DNA of 50,954 bases from Candidatus Omnitrophota bacterium (GCA_030691625.1 JAUYDX010000034.1:1-50954), one strand, 5' to 3'. Shown: positions 1-8,062, numbered from the stretch's first letter. A program made the numbers and translations. Notes: generated by a model not told the origin, from the sequence alone.

Positions 1-371
1 TTTTCTTTGAACCCGAATAAAAAATTCTCGCCTGTTACCAGGACTTTAAGATTTAATCTGTCCACCAGGAGGCCCCTGATAAATTCTTCCGGGCTAAGCT
101 TTGAAAATCTCTTTGTGAATTTTTTCACAATGCAATAATCCACGCCCATTTTTTTAATCAACCTGACCCTGTGATCCAGGGACATTAAAAGCGGGATCCG
201 CGCGCCGGGCGAAAGGACCCTGACGGGATGCGGGTCAAATGTAACGACTACGCTTTTGAGGCTATTTTTCCGGGCTTCACCAAGGACTCTTTTTAAAATC
301 TTCTGATGGCCTTTATGGACGCCGTCAAATATGCCTATCGTAACTACTGTAGGATATGATATCTTTTTCAT
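1..371 (-). CDS. ribF: RibF, bifunctional riboflavin kinase/FAD synthetase (partial, N-terminal part)
   Basis: Translating back from the ATG at 369-371 gives about 123 residues that run off the window edge. They contain the FAD-synthetase nucleotidyltransferase signature GIFDGVHKGH at residues 13-22, TFDPHPVRVLSP at about 49-60, and VTGENFLFGFKE near the cut end. The family makes FMN and FAD from riboflavin and ATP in the cytoplasm. The C-terminal riboflavin kinase domain should lie outside the window. The start overlaps the end of truB by 47 bases, and truB-ribF adjacency is common in bacteria, which supports the call. No frameshift was seen in the visible part. Confidence 0.93.
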   Translation of the reverse strand, partial: MKKISYPTVVTIGIFDGVHKGHQKILKRVLGEARKNSLKSVVVTFDPHPVRVLSPGARIPLLMSLDHRVRLIKKMGVDYCIVKKFTKRFSKLSPEEFIRGLLVDRLNLKVLVTGENFLFGFKE

Positions 372-1020
372 CCGCATCTTCCATGTTCTTCGAGTTTTCC
401 AGCAAGAAATCCCCTGACGCGCTTCTTACCAGTCCTGACATGTGGCTCGGCACGCCGAGCGACCTGCCTATATCCTCGCACAGGGTCCTTACATAAGTGC
501 CCTTGGAGCATTTGACTTTAAAGGTAAGCTCCGGGAATTTAAAATCCAGTATCTCGATACTGGATATATTTATTTTACGCGGCTCTCTGTCTACAGTCTT
601 ACCCAGTCTCGCGAGCTGATAAAGTTTTTTGCCTTTATGTTTTATCGCGGATACCATCGGAGGGATCTGGTATATCTCTCCCCTGAAATCACTAAGCGCT
701 TTTTTTATATCCTCCATATCAATGCCCTGAATATCTTTTTCTTCAATAACCCTGCCTGAGGAATCCTGCGTATCTGTGGTTTTTCCGAAATATAACTTCG
801 CGATATACTCCTTGTCATCCTGGAGAAATGTATTTGAGAGTTTTGTGGCCTTGCCAAGAAGCATTACGAGGACCCCTGTTGCCATCGGATCCAGGGTACC
901 TGCGTGGCCAACGCGCTTTAGATTGAACCTTCTCCTGATAAAATTCACAACGTCGTGGGAGGTGATGCCTGCGGGCTTATTGACTATTAAAATTCCATCC
1001 AGATGCATTGCTGTTTCCAT
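325..1020 (-). CDS. truB: tRNA pseudouridine(55) synthase TruB
   Basis: This enzyme converts U55 of the tRNA T-loop to pseudouridine. The N-terminus HLDGILIVNKPAG, the catalytic motif GHAGTLDPMATGVL (Asp44) and the motif KGTYVRTLCEDIG are all present. At 231 residues it is shorter than E. coli TruB (about 314), so the C-terminal PUA-like domain is missing or much reduced, as in many bacterial versions. A second ATG four codons in (1008) is an equally possible start. It is downstream of nrnA and rbfA, a usual translation/RNA-processing neighbourhood, and overlaps ribF. A long family A palindrome lies directly upstream. Confidence 0.95.
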   Translation of the reverse strand: METAMHLDGILIVNKPAGITSHDVVNFIRRRFNLKRVGHAGTLDPMATGVLVMLLGKATKLSNTFLQDDKEYIAKLYFGKTTDTQDSSGRVIEEKDIQGIDMEDIKKALSDFRGEIYQIPPMVSAIKHKGKKLYQLARLGKTVDREPRKINISSIEILDFKFPELTFKVKCSKGTYVRTLCEDIGRSLGVPSHMSGLVRSASGDFLLENSKNMEDADEKDIISYSSYDRHI

Positions 1021-1030
1021 GCTTTCCCAA

Positions 1031-1114
1031 AAACTTTACATCGAGACAATGACGCAATGTAAAGAAGTTCCCAAACAACTTGACGCGGAGACATTGTCTC
1101 TATGTAAAGTAGTT
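1031..1114. repeat. Family A palindromic repeat, long form (A1)
   Basis: The outer arms 1033-1051 and 1092-1110 pair in 18 of 19 positions and carry the GAGACAATG/CATTGTCTC core. An inner segment (AAGAAGTT...AACAACTT) can form a second hairpin. The same 84-86 bp design recurs at 3095-3180 and 20663-20744. It fills the whole nrnA-truB gap and starts just after the nrnA stop codon. Confidence 0.9.
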
Positions 1115-1115
1115 T

Positions 1116-2078
1116 TCATTGAAGGGCGCGCTTTGCCTGTTCTAATACCTTTTTTTCCACATCTTCCGGCTTACCGAATACGCTGCAGCCGCTCGCAGTG
1201 GGATGACCGCCGCCGCCGAATACGCCGGCGAGTTTATTCACATCCACTTTGCCTTTGGACCTGAAACTCACCTTCACTCTGTCCTCGGTGCCTGTTTCCC
1301 TGAAAAGGATCGCTATCTCCACCCCGTCTATTGACCTGGCAAAATTTATTATCCCTTCTGTGCCTTCAAGAGACGCCTTTGTCTTTTTAAGCATCTCTTT
1401 TGTGACCCAGAGCCAGCCGATCTTTCCGTCATCAGTGAGCTTCATCGTCTGTAGCGCCTCTCCCAGAAGATTTGTATCCTGGACACTGCTTGTCTCGTAA
1501 ATCTTAGTGTGTATTTCATGCGGCCTGATGCCGGATTCTATTAATTCCGCGATTATGCGATGGGTCTTTGAAGACGTATTGGAGTACCTGAAAGAGCCCG
1601 TGTCTGTCATTATGGCAGTGTATAAGGCGGCCGCCTCTTCAATATTTACTTTCACCTTAAACGCCTTAAAAAGGTCATAAACCATCTCTCCCGCGCTTGA
1701 TGTCTCAGGGTCCACCCAGTTAAATTTCCCGAAATTTACATTTGATATGTGATGATCTATATTTATTATCGCTGTTTCCTTTTTAATATATCCGCTCACC
1801 CTTCCTGTCCTGGCCATATCCGGGCAATCCAGTATAATAGCTGCCTGAAAATTAAAATTATTCGGCATCTCCTTGAAAATCTCTTCGCTTCCGGAGAGAA
1901 ATCTCATAACCTGGGGCACAGGGCTGTCATCAAGCATAATAGCCTCTTTCCCCATCCTCTTCAATAAAGAGGCCATCGCTATCTGGCTCCCTATAGAATC
2001 CCCTTCTGGATTTATATGGCTCGTTATCAGAAATTTATTAAATTTCTTTATCGCCTGCTTTACTGTTCTCACGCTCAT
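1116..2078 (-). CDS. nrnA: DHH/DHHA1 phosphoesterase, NrnA-type oligoribonuclease/pAp phosphatase
   Basis: NrnA degrades 2-5 nt RNA fragments and dephosphorylates pAp. The 320-residue product has the DHH-family metal motifs: HINPEGDSIGS at 21-31, an Asp in ILDCPD at about 84, DHH at 108-110, and DTGSFRYS near 149-156. The C-terminal DHHA1 substrate-binding motif GGGGHPTASG is at about 288-297. I chose the start at 2078 because AAAGGA lies just upstream of this ATG; an in-frame ATG at 2093 is the alternative. It overlaps the 3' end of rbfA, as in many genomes where rbfA-nrnA-truB are contiguous. The stop codon directly abuts repeat A1. Confidence 0.92.
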   Translation of the reverse strand: MSVRTVKQAIKKFNKFLITSHINPEGDSIGSQIAMASLLKRMGKEAIMLDDSPVPQVMRFLSGSEEIFKEMPNNFNFQAAIILDCPDMARTGRVSGYIKKETAIINIDHHISNVNFGKFNWVDPETSSAGEMVYDLFKAFKVKVNIEEAAALYTAIMTDTGSFRYSNTSSKTHRIIAELIESGIRPHEIHTKIYETSSVQDTNLLGEALQTMKLTDDGKIGWLWVTKEMLKKTKASLEGTEGIINFARSIDGVEIAILFRETGTEDRVKVSFRSKGKVDVNKLAGVFGGGGHPTASGCSVFGKPEDVEKKVLEQAKRALQ

Positions 2079-2412
2079 ACCGTATCCTTTCAAATGTCTT
2101 TTCCAGGTTTATGCTGTACTCTATAGAATTGTCCAGCTTGAAATAAAGTTCAGGCACATACCTCAGGTCCATCCTTTCCGCAATAAGTTTTCTTATAAAG
2201 CCCACGGAACTTTTAATGCCTTTCAGGCTTTCTTCTTTCGCCTTATCGTCGCCCATGATACTGAAATATATCCTGGCGTATCTCAGGTCTCCTGTGAGAT
2301 CGATCCTGGTAATAGTGGTAAAACCTATGCGCGGATCCTTAATGTCTTCCTGCAATATCTTTGAGATCTCTTTCTTTAACTGCTCCTCGACTCTCTCCGA
2401 TCGTATTCCCAT
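2038..2412 (-). CDS. rbfA: Ribosome-binding factor A
   Basis: RbfA binds the 30S subunit during late 16S rRNA maturation. The 124-residue product has the family start RSERVEEQLKKEISKIL, the segment DPRIGFTTITRIDLTGDL and the KH-like fold end LRYVPELYFKLDNSIEYS. The start at 2412 is supported by a clear ribosome binding site, AAAGGAG, five bases before the ATG. A longer reading would add 14 residues and override this site. It lies 11 bases downstream of the nucleotidyltransferase gene and overlaps nrnA, so these genes are likely co-transcribed. Confidence 0.93.
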   Translation of the reverse strand: MGIRSERVEEQLKKEISKILQEDIKDPRIGFTTITRIDLTGDLRYARIYFSIMGDDKAKEESLKGIKSSVGFIRKLIAERMDLRYVPELYFKLDNSIEYSINLEKTFERIRYERENSKAGDKEI

Positions 2413-2423
2413 CTCATCTCCTT

Positions 2424-3083
2424 TTATATTAATTTTCCAAACGCCTTTAAGCACTTCCCCGGATCTTTTTCTTTCAAAAACAATTCTATCTCTTTCTTGA
2501 TCCTGCCTTTATTCACCTCTCCTAAAAATCCTCCCAATAGCGCCTCCTTAATAAGCTTTTTTGTATGCGGCTCTATCTTGAATCCGAACCTCACCGAGAA
2601 TCTCACTGCCCTGAAAATCCTGGTAGGGTCATCCATAAAACTTTTATCGTGAAGCGCCCTGATTACTCTCCTTTTCAGATCCTTCTCGCCGCCGTAGAAA
2701 TCCACCAGTTTTCCAAAATTTTTCTTATTTAAGGCCATGGCCATCGCGTTTATTGTAAAATCCCTTCTGAAAAGATCGTCTTTTATAGTGCCGGTTGTCA
2801 CATCAGGATACGCCGCAGGATGTTTATATGATTCTTTCCTGGCAGTTACGATATCTACCCTTTTTCCTTTAAGCTGGATAGTGGCTGTGCCAAATGCCCT
2901 GTACGCGGTTAATCTGCCTTTTAATTTTTTGTTCAATATTTCCGCGAAACTAATGCCGCTGCCCTCTATCACAAAATCCAGGTCGCAGTTAGCTCTGCCG
3001 AGCAGTTTATCCCTTACGGGCCCGCCCACTAAATACGCGCCTACACCCATTTCATCCGCTATCTTCCCAACCGTCTTTATCAT
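2424..3083 (-). CDS. Short CCA-adding/poly(A) polymerase-type nucleotidyltransferase
   Basis: The 219-residue product matches the head of class II tRNA nucleotidyltransferases and poly(A) polymerases of the polymerase-beta fold. It has VGGPVRD at 19-25, the metal pair DLD at 34-36, a third carboxylate in VDIVTARKE (Asp77), RRDFTINAMA at 106-115, and the RNA-head motif DPTRIFRAVRFSVRFGF. Family members usually have 400 or more residues; here the neck, body and HD domains are absent. It may be a minimal CCA- or A-adding enzyme working with a partner, or a poly(A) polymerase relative. The exact substrate cannot be read from the sequence. It sits just before rbfA. Confidence 0.85.
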   Translation of the reverse strand: MIKTVGKIADEMGVGAYLVGGPVRDKLLGRANCDLDFVIEGSGISFAEILNKKLKGRLTAYRAFGTATIQLKGKRVDIVTARKESYKHPAAYPDVTTGTIKDDLFRRDFTINAMAMALNKKNFGKLVDFYGGEKDLKRRVIRALHDKSFMDDPTRIFRAVRFSVRFGFKIEPHTKKLIKEALLGGFLGEVNKGRIKKEIELFLKEKDPGKCLKAFGKLI

Positions 3084-3094
3084 CCCTATCCCCC

Positions 3095-3180
3095 AACTTC
3101 TTTACAGTGAGACAATGACGCAATGTAAAGAAGCTCCCAAACAACTTGACATGGAGACATTGTCTCAATGTAAAGTTGTT
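3095..3180. repeat. Family A palindromic repeat, long form (A2)
   Basis: It closely resembles A1 and A5, with CTTTACAGTGAGACAATG pairing with CATTGTCTCAATGTAAAG and an inner AAGAAG...CAACTT stretch. It overlaps the 3' end of the adjacent glycosyltransferase gene: the last codons (Thr-Thr-Leu-His) and the TGA stop are spelled by the repeat. Confidence 0.9.
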
Positions 3181-4325
3181 ATGAATTCTGCTATGTTCCT
3201 GGCTGCGTCAGGATACGCCAGAAGTTTTATCCTGGCCTTTATACCGAATATCTTTTCAGGGCAGGTTATGAATTCCTCTATGAAGCCGCAGACCTCTTTC
3301 GCGCTGTTCGCCTTTACTGCGGTGCCATAACCTGTCAGGATCTCGCAATTCCTTGTTTCCTGGCCCAGTATAGGCTGGACTATGATCATGGGCAATGTCT
3401 TTGAAAGCGCCTCTGTTATGGTAAGCCCGCCCGGCTTTGTGACTATTACGTCGCTCGCCTCCATAAATTCATCGACATTGTTCATGTAACCAAAGACCTT
3501 TAACCTCACCCCCTCACCCTTCCCTCTCCCCTTCGGGGAGAGGGTTAGGGTGAGGGAATTTCTCTTTAATTCATTAGCCAGTTTTTCGTTTTTGCCGCAT
3601 ATCGCGACCATCTGGATCCTGTCTTTTATTGCCAGAGGCATCTGGTTGATCCCGGTGATTATCTCTTTCATAGGCCCTGTGCCGAATCCGCCGCTCATTA
3701 CCAGGACATTGAAAAATCCCGGCTCGATGCCGAGCTTCTGTATCATCGCGTCCCTGCCTTTAGAAACGCTGAATACAGGATCACATGGGATTCCCAGTAT
3801 CCTTATCTTATCTTCTGGTATGCCGCGTTTTAAAAGATCTTTTTTTGTCCTCTGTATCGCGCCTGTAAAATAATCTGACGAGCGGGCCAGCCAGAAAGAA
3901 TGGCTTATAAAATCAGTCACCACTGTAACCAGCTTTCCTTTAAAATCCCCTCTGTCCTTCATCCAGGAAATAATCTCGCTCGGCACAAAATGCGTGGAAA
4001 CCACCACGTCTGGTTTTTCAGCCTTTATAAAATCTATAAATTTTCCGCAATTCCACCTGTGCAATGCCCTTCTCACAGGCGCCATAAAAAAATCAATGAC
4101 CCTGGCGTCAAGCATGTAATAAAAAATGCCCCAGAGCGTGGGAGTTCTATTTATAAGGAATAAATATACATTCGGGTACGAGGCCTTAAAAAATGGATTC
4201 GCGTAATCCAGGACATCCACACACTTCGCCTGGATGCCAGGAATGCCGGCCAGGGCCTTTTCTATTGCCATGGCAGCCTTCTTGTGCCCCACTCCCGCGT
4301 ACGCGTATGTAATAAGTATCTTCAT
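3165..4325 (-). CDS. MGDG synthase/UgtP-like glycosyltransferase (GT28 type)
   Basis: Members of this family transfer sugar from a nucleotide sugar to diacylglycerol or a related lipid at the inner membrane. The N-terminus has the acceptor-side motif YAGVGHKKAA (9-18), and the C-terminal nucleotide-sugar domain has SGGFGTGPMKE (211-221) and TKPGGLTITEAL (296-307). Length is 386 residues. Two repeat-derived parts stand out. Residues about 256-272 (SLTLTLSPKGRGKGEG) come from a palindrome inside the gene, between strands of the C-terminal Rossmann domain. The last residues TTLH and the stop codon come from repeat A2. The acceptor could be a diacylglycerol or another lipid; this is not decided by the sequence. 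Confidence 0.85.
   Translation of the reverse strand: MKILITYAYAGVGHKKAAMAIEKALAGIPGIQAKCVDVLDYANPFFKASYPNVYLFLINRTPTLWGIFYYMLDARVIDFFMAPVRRALHRWNCGKFIDFIKAEKPDVVVSTHFVPSEIISWMKDRGDFKGKLVTVVTDFISHSFWLARSSDYFTGAIQRTKKDLLKRGIPEDKIRILGIPCDPVFSVSKGRDAMIQKLGIEPGFFNVLVMSGGFGTGPMKEIITGINQMPLAIKDRIQMVAICGKNEKLANELKRNSLTLTLSPKGRGKGEGVRLKVFGYMNNVDEFMEASDVIVTKPGGLTITEALSKTLPMIIVQPILGQETRNCEILTGYGTAVKANSAKEVCGFIEEFITCPEKIFGIKARIKLLAYPDAARNIAEFITTLH
3511..3556. repeat. In-gene palindrome of the CCCTCACCCTAACCCTCTCCCC type
   Basis: An imperfect hairpin with arms CCCTCACCC..CCTCTCCCC and GGGGAGAGGG..GGGTGAGGG around a TTCG loop. From memory, this sequence type is dispersed in many bacterial genomes, where its translation SLTLTLSPKGRG is often seen. 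Here it lies in frame inside the GT28-like gene, which stays open. Confidence 0.85.
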
Positions 4326-4334
4326 ATCTTTAAC

Positions 4335-4429
4335 TTCTCGACTCTGCTACCGTAACCTGCTCTCGTGACCGCTCGAAGAATATTGTTCGAGCGGTCACTG
4401 GAACGCTCCGCGAGAACAAAGTCGAGAAC
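4335..4429. repeat. Family B palindromic repeat, two units R-L (B1)
   Basis: A rightward unit (TTCTCGACT...CCGCTCGAAGAATATT) is followed by a leftward unit (GTTCGAGCGG...AGTCGAGAAC). The two form a long imperfect inverted repeat. It begins one base beyond the DUF5989 stop codon and ends just before the start of the GT28-like gene, filling the gap. Confidence 0.9.
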
Positions 4430-4430
4430 A

Positions 4431-4598
4431 TTAAAATAGGGTGTAAATGAACGGCGCTACGGCTGACGACTGGGTAAAAAATATCAATAAGCCGAAAAGT
4501 AAAAGCACCGCCACTATAGGAATCATCCACCAGAGTTTTCTTGCCCATAAAAATCTGAAAAGTTCGCCTATTATCTTGAATCTTCCTTTAATACCCAT
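4431..4598 (-). CDS. DUF5989 family small membrane protein
   Basis: The 55-residue product has a charged N-terminus (MGIKGRFKIIGELFRFLWAR), a short KLWW segment and one hydrophobic helix (PIVAVLLLFGLLIFF). It ends in the conserved tail FTQSSAVAPFIYTLF, which I recognise as the DUF5989 signature. The function of the family is unknown; members are usually found in surface-polysaccharide clusters. It begins inside the last codons of gmhB (28-base overlap, different frame), which suggests translational coupling. Its TAA is one base from repeat B1. Confidence 0.85.
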   Translation of the reverse strand: MGIKGRFKIIGELFRFLWARKLWWMIPIVAVLLLFGLLIFFTQSSAVAPFIYTLF

Positions 4599-5122
4599 TC
4601 CACAGCCTCCGTCAGGTCTTTTTTTATAAAATCAGGTTTATGCTGCCATTTTTTCGCGTCCTTAGGGTCTTCTTTACCGGTAAGAAGCAGGATAGTTTTA
4701 CATCCCATATTTTTCCCAGCCCCCACATCCAGCCTGGAGTCCCCTATAAAATATGCCTTTTTAAAATCTATATCCATGCCCTTAGTGACCTTTTTTATCT
4801 GGCCTGTATTGGGTTTCCTGCAATCGCATCCTGCGTCGCTCGCGTGAGTGCAATAAGAAACTGACCTGATCTTCCCGCCTTTTGCCTCTATTTCTTTAAG
4901 CATGTTTACGGTAATCTCATCCAGCGACCCCTGCGAGTAAAGCCCCTTAGCCACGCCTGCCTGGTTTGATATCACGAATATCTCGTAGCCGTTTTTATTA
5001 AGGAGTTTTATAGCGTCTATCGCGCCAGGCATAAACTCAAACTCTGCCCAGGATTTTATATAATCCCCAAACCCCGGATCCCTATTGATCACGCCGTCTC
5101 TATCCAAAAATATCGCTTTCAT
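4571..5122 (-). CDS. gmhB: D-glycero-D-manno-heptose 1,7-bisphosphate 7-phosphatase
   Basis: GmhB removes the 7-phosphate of heptose bisphosphate in the ADP- or GDP-heptose pathway that feeds the LPS core. The HAD nucleophile motif FLDRDGVIN (Asp7, Asp9), the Ser in ISNQAG, and GDSRLD at 127-132 are present. So are the zinc ligands typical of GmhB, Cys91, His93, Cys99 and Cys101, in CTHASDAGCDCRKP. I start at the ATG at 5122 (183 residues), which puts DRDG at the usual distance; an ATG at 5137 is possible. The other heptose genes here are 26-29 kb away (SIS isomerase, HldE-like protein, GT9). Confidence 0.92.
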   Translation of the reverse strand: MKAIFLDRDGVINRDPGFGDYIKSWAEFEFMPGAIDAIKLLNKNGYEIFVISNQAGVAKGLYSQGSLDEITVNMLKEIEAKGGKIRSVSYCTHASDAGCDCRKPNTGQIKKVTKGMDIDFKKAYFIGDSRLDVGAGKNMGCKTILLLTGKEDPKDAKKWQHKPDFIKKDLTEAVEWVLKEDSR

Positions 5123-5144
5123 CCCGTGTTTCCCCATTTCGCCC

Positions 5145-5188
5145 AAAAAACCCTACAAAGTGACATTGTCAGTTTGTAGGGTTTTTTT
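5145..5188. terminator. Bidirectional hairpin terminator with family A core (A3)
   Basis: The stem AACCCTACAAA/TTTGTAGGGTT (5149-5159 with 5173-5183) is flanked by A6 and T7 tracts. It therefore reads as a rho-independent terminator on either strand. Its loop holds GTGACATTGTCA, resembling the family A core. The last codons and TGA stop of the GT2 gene lie in its right arm. Confidence 0.8.
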
Positions 5189-5930
5189 GTTTTTTTAGCT
5201 CCCAGTATTTTGCGTAGCTGAAAATCTGATACAACGCGCCGTTCAGGGCCACCACAAACCCCACCATGCCGTCTTTATAGCCTTTTTTTCTGACATACGC
5301 CCTGAAAAACCTGTCAATTGTCTTCCAGGATATTGTCCAGAAACCTATCTTCCTTTTTTCGTCAAACCATTTCTGTGCCTCAAGGGTAGTCTGGCCATTG
5401 AGCCCCCTGAAAAGCTCCGCGAAATCATCATAGCCCTTATGAATAATATCGCTATTCAGCCTGCCGCACCTTCCCTTGTAAAAAACCCTTGGGTGCACGC
5501 CGACTTCCTCATACTTAAATTCTGATTTTTTGAACAATCTATCCTTGCGGCCAGGATACCACCCGCCGTATTTCACCCAGTAATTGCCTATATATGTCCT
5601 GAGGGGGATATTATAAACCACAAATTCATCTGATTCTATTGCGGCGCTTATCTCATTTTTTAATTCAGGCGTCACCTCTTCATCAGCGTCCAGGCTCAAC
5701 ACCCATTCATTTCTCGCCCTCTGGTACGCCCAGTTCCTGTGCGCGCCTTCTATATCCATGTGGCGCTGAAAAACCGCGGCGCCATTGGACTTAGCTATCT
5801 CCACAGTCCTGTCAGAGCTGAAATCATCCACCACTATGTGCTCATCTGCCCAGCCCTTGGCGCTAGCAATGCACGCGGCTATATTCTGCTCCTCATTTCT
5901 CGCTATGGTAACCACTGAAATCTTCTTCAT
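5169..5930 (-). CDS. GT2 glycosyltransferase, LPS-core (WaaE/KdtX-like) type
   Basis: The product has a single GT-A domain: SVVTIARNEEQNIAACIAS at the N-terminus, VVDDFSSDRT (33-42) for the nucleotide, and LDADEEV (80-86) as the metal-binding DxD. The stretch YGGWYPGRKDRLFKK and the VGVHPRV region are typical of WaaE/KdtX-like core glucosyltransferases. Activity would be on the cytoplasmic face of the inner membrane. The ATG at 5930 is chosen; a longer reading begins with a TTG inside repeat A4. The final residues Asn-Pro-Thr-Asn and the TGA are encoded by hairpin A3. The acceptor is not known. Confidence 0.85.
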   Translation of the reverse strand: MKKISVVTIARNEEQNIAACIASAKGWADEHIVVDDFSSDRTVEIAKSNGAAVFQRHMDIEGAHRNWAYQRARNEWVLSLDADEEVTPELKNEISAAIESDEFVVYNIPLRTYIGNYWVKYGGWYPGRKDRLFKKSEFKYEEVGVHPRVFYKGRCGRLNSDIIHKGYDDFAELFRGLNGQTTLEAQKWFDEKRKIGFWTISWKTIDRFFRAYVRKKGYKDGMVGFVVALNGALYQIFSYAKYWELKKQKNPTN

Positions 5931-5945
5931 CACGCCCTTCTCTCC

Positions 5946-5990
5946 AAACAACTTGACACTACTAACATTGTCATAAGTGTAAAGTTGTTT
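5946..5990. repeat. Family A palindromic repeat, short form (A4)
   Basis: The hairpin AAACAACTTGACACT / AGTGTAAAGTTGTTT has a loop containing AACATTGTC. Near-identical copies occur at 34681-34725 and 39819-39863, with a variant at 27288-27331. The last codons (Thr-Thr-Leu-His-Leu) and TGA stop of the next gene downstream on the minus strand lie within it. Confidence 0.9.
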
Positions 5991-7791
5991 GTTTTTTCAG
6001 AATGTAGTATTCGCCGAACATAGCGCTTATTTTAAAGTTATCGCGCATGTACCTGAGGATTTTAAATGTCAATGGGTTCGCCTTATCATCAGTGTATTTA
6101 TCTAAACTATCCCAAAGGCCTTTCCCTGTTATTGCCAGTTTAATATTATACCTTACAATATCCTTTATTACATCATCTTGTTTATCAGGCCTGAAAAGGT
6201 CTGTGTGGAGTATATAATAAAAAGAGGCGTGCGCCCTGTCGGATAAAAAATAAAAAAGAGAGCTTTTATACGTGTCGAATATCTTTTCTCCCGGAGACGT
6301 ATTGGATTCTATGTACCTGACAATGCCTTCTATGGTTTCCTTGTCTTTTTCTGTCACCAATATGCCGCTGGCCCGCGGAAGCTTAAGCTCCGAACGCATG
6401 TTTACAATAGGCGGGAATATTGACCTGAAGCCCTCATTTTTAAACGCGGTAAAAAATCCGAAATAACTGACAAATACCAGCGGAAATACGCAGACCGTAA
6501 GGCTGGCGTACCTGGCGGCAGATAGCGCGTCCTTATTTTTCCTGACAAGCCTCTGCTTTAACCTCTGGACAGCTTCGTAACACACAAATGATAGAAGCAT
6601 ATACGCTGGCGGCATGCCCAGTACCAGATGAAGATGGTCCCTGGATATGCACAGAGACGCCCAGATATAAAAAATAGAGAAAAGCGTGATAAAAATAAAG
6701 CCCTTGTCCTCTTTAGCGATATATCTTTCCTGAAACAGCTTTCTCGCAATAACGAATATGCTGAAGACTACAGCCAGCATTGCCAGGTTAAAAAATCCAT
6801 TCACAGCTCCCATCTTTACGCGATCCAATAGGTAAATATTGTCCACATTATTTACCTGGATCACAAAAATAGCCATTAAGGCAATAATAGCGCTGATAAT
6901 ACTCAGCGATAAAAATAGAAACACCTTCTTCCTTCTGGCATTGCCCCAGTAATAATTATAAAAAAGCCAGGCGAGCAGGAAAAACACAGCTAAAATAACA
7001 ACGCTCGCGGATTTAACATGCGGAAAAGGATTAAATATCATGCGGCCTTTGGCAGAAAGCGCGGCAAACCCGAATACGTAATATAAAAATTCTGTTAGCG
7101 CTCCTTTCGCGGCGAAATAAGCGGTACATGACCCCATTACAGCCAGTATCCCTGTAATAAATACAGACTGTTTCCTTAAGATCTCCGCGGGCTTTTCTCT
7201 TTTCTCCTTACCGGAAAATACAAGACTGACAAATAAAAACGCCAGGTACGATCCCAGGCACGCCATGCCTAAATTTTGCTTTATTAAAAAAGCCGCGCCG
7301 CAGAATAGGCCTGTAAAAAATAAATGCGCGTAATTCCCTGAGCCAAGATATTTAAGATAAAAATATAAAAACGCCAAACCCATTGCCAGGCCATACCAGC
7401 CGTACCACGGGTGCCTTATCTGCGGAACGCCCCAGAAAATGAATAAAACTCCTGATATGGCCGCGAAATAATCCGAACGCGTTATGTTCCTGGAGATCCT
7501 GTAGAGAAGCCATGTAATCAAGAGGCCTAAAAATACTACTGTCATCCTTCCCGCCATTACAGTAGGCGCGAAGGCCTTGAATACAAGCGCCTGCAGATAA
7601 AAAGACCCCGGCGTGACATGTAATATAAAATCCTTATAAGGCGTAAACCCTTTCAGGATTAAATTTGACACATAAAGATGAAAACCCTCGTCATCAATAT
7701 CTATCCCATACCGCGAGAAAAATAAAAAATACGCGGCGGCGAACACTAGCAATAAAACCTCAATCTTATGTCTTAGGATAAATCTAATCAT
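5971..7791 (-). CDS. Multi-pass membrane glycosyltransferase, GT39/PMT_2 (ArnT-like) type
   Basis: Family members transfer sugars from polyprenyl-phosphate donors on the periplasmic face. The 606-residue product begins with a transmembrane segment (EVLLLVFAAAYFLFF), followed by a periplasmic loop RYGIDIDDEGFHLYVSNLI that carries the acidic pair typical of this fold. Roughly ten further hydrophobic segments and a soluble C-terminal domain follow. I set the start at 7791 (MIRFILRHK). The longer open frame up to 7875 is only translated family B repeat and is unlikely to be a real N-terminus. The last residues TTLHL and the stop come from repeat A4. Confidence 0.8.
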   Translation of the reverse strand: MIRFILRHKIEVLLLVFAAAYFLFFSRYGIDIDDEGFHLYVSNLILKGFTPYKDFILHVTPGSFYLQALVFKAFAPTVMAGRMTVVFLGLLITWLLYRISRNITRSDYFAAISGVLFIFWGVPQIRHPWYGWYGLAMGLAFLYFYLKYLGSGNYAHLFFTGLFCGAAFLIKQNLGMACLGSYLAFLFVSLVFSGKEKREKPAEILRKQSVFITGILAVMGSCTAYFAAKGALTEFLYYVFGFAALSAKGRMIFNPFPHVKSASVVILAVFFLLAWLFYNYYWGNARRKKVFLFLSLSIISAIIALMAIFVIQVNNVDNIYLLDRVKMGAVNGFFNLAMLAVVFSIFVIARKLFQERYIAKEDKGFIFITLFSIFYIWASLCISRDHLHLVLGMPPAYMLLSFVCYEAVQRLKQRLVRKNKDALSAARYASLTVCVFPLVFVSYFGFFTAFKNEGFRSIFPPIVNMRSELKLPRASGILVTEKDKETIEGIVRYIESNTSPGEKIFDTYKSSLFYFLSDRAHASFYYILHTDLFRPDKQDDVIKDIVRYNIKLAITGKGLWDSLDKYTDDKANPLTFKILRYMRDNFKISAMFGEYYILKKQTTLHL

Positions 7792-7800
7792 AGGCCTCGT

Positions 7801-8062
7801 AATACTGTTCGAGCGGACGCAGTGACCATCTGCAGGCACCCTTGTATTGTTCGAGCGGACATAGTGACAATGCATGCAAGCCCAGTCGAGAACTTCTCGA
7901 CTCCGCTCCCGTGATAAGCTCTCCTGACCGCTCGAAGAATATTAGTTGATCATGTTTCAGGCTCTGCTAATACTGTTCGAGCGGACGCAGTGACCATCTG
8001 CAGGCACCCTTGTATTGTTCGAGCGGACATAGTGACAATGCATGCAAGCCCAGTCGAGAACT
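7801..8062. repeat. Compound family B repeat array L-R-L with a 94-bp direct duplication (B2)
   Basis: Positions 7801-7894 and 7969-8062 are near-identical copies of a leftward B block (AATACTGTTCGAGCGG ... CAGTCGAGAAC). Each block itself contains one partial and one complete unit. A rightward unit (about 7895-7942) lies between them. The right end touches the stop codon of the GIY-YIG gene. This explains the only long gene-free stretch (7792-8060); I see nothing else in it. Confidence 0.9.

Noticed and set aside
4330-4548. Minus-strand open frame of 72 codons over repeat B1 and the DUF5989 gene
   Set aside because: It is out of frame with the recognisable DUF5989 protein, and half of it is repeat sequence.
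7792-7875. N-terminal extension of the membrane glycosyltransferase (28 residues starting MHCHYVRSN)
   Set aside because: These codons are translated family B repeat; the hydrophobic domain and a good ATG begin at 7791.
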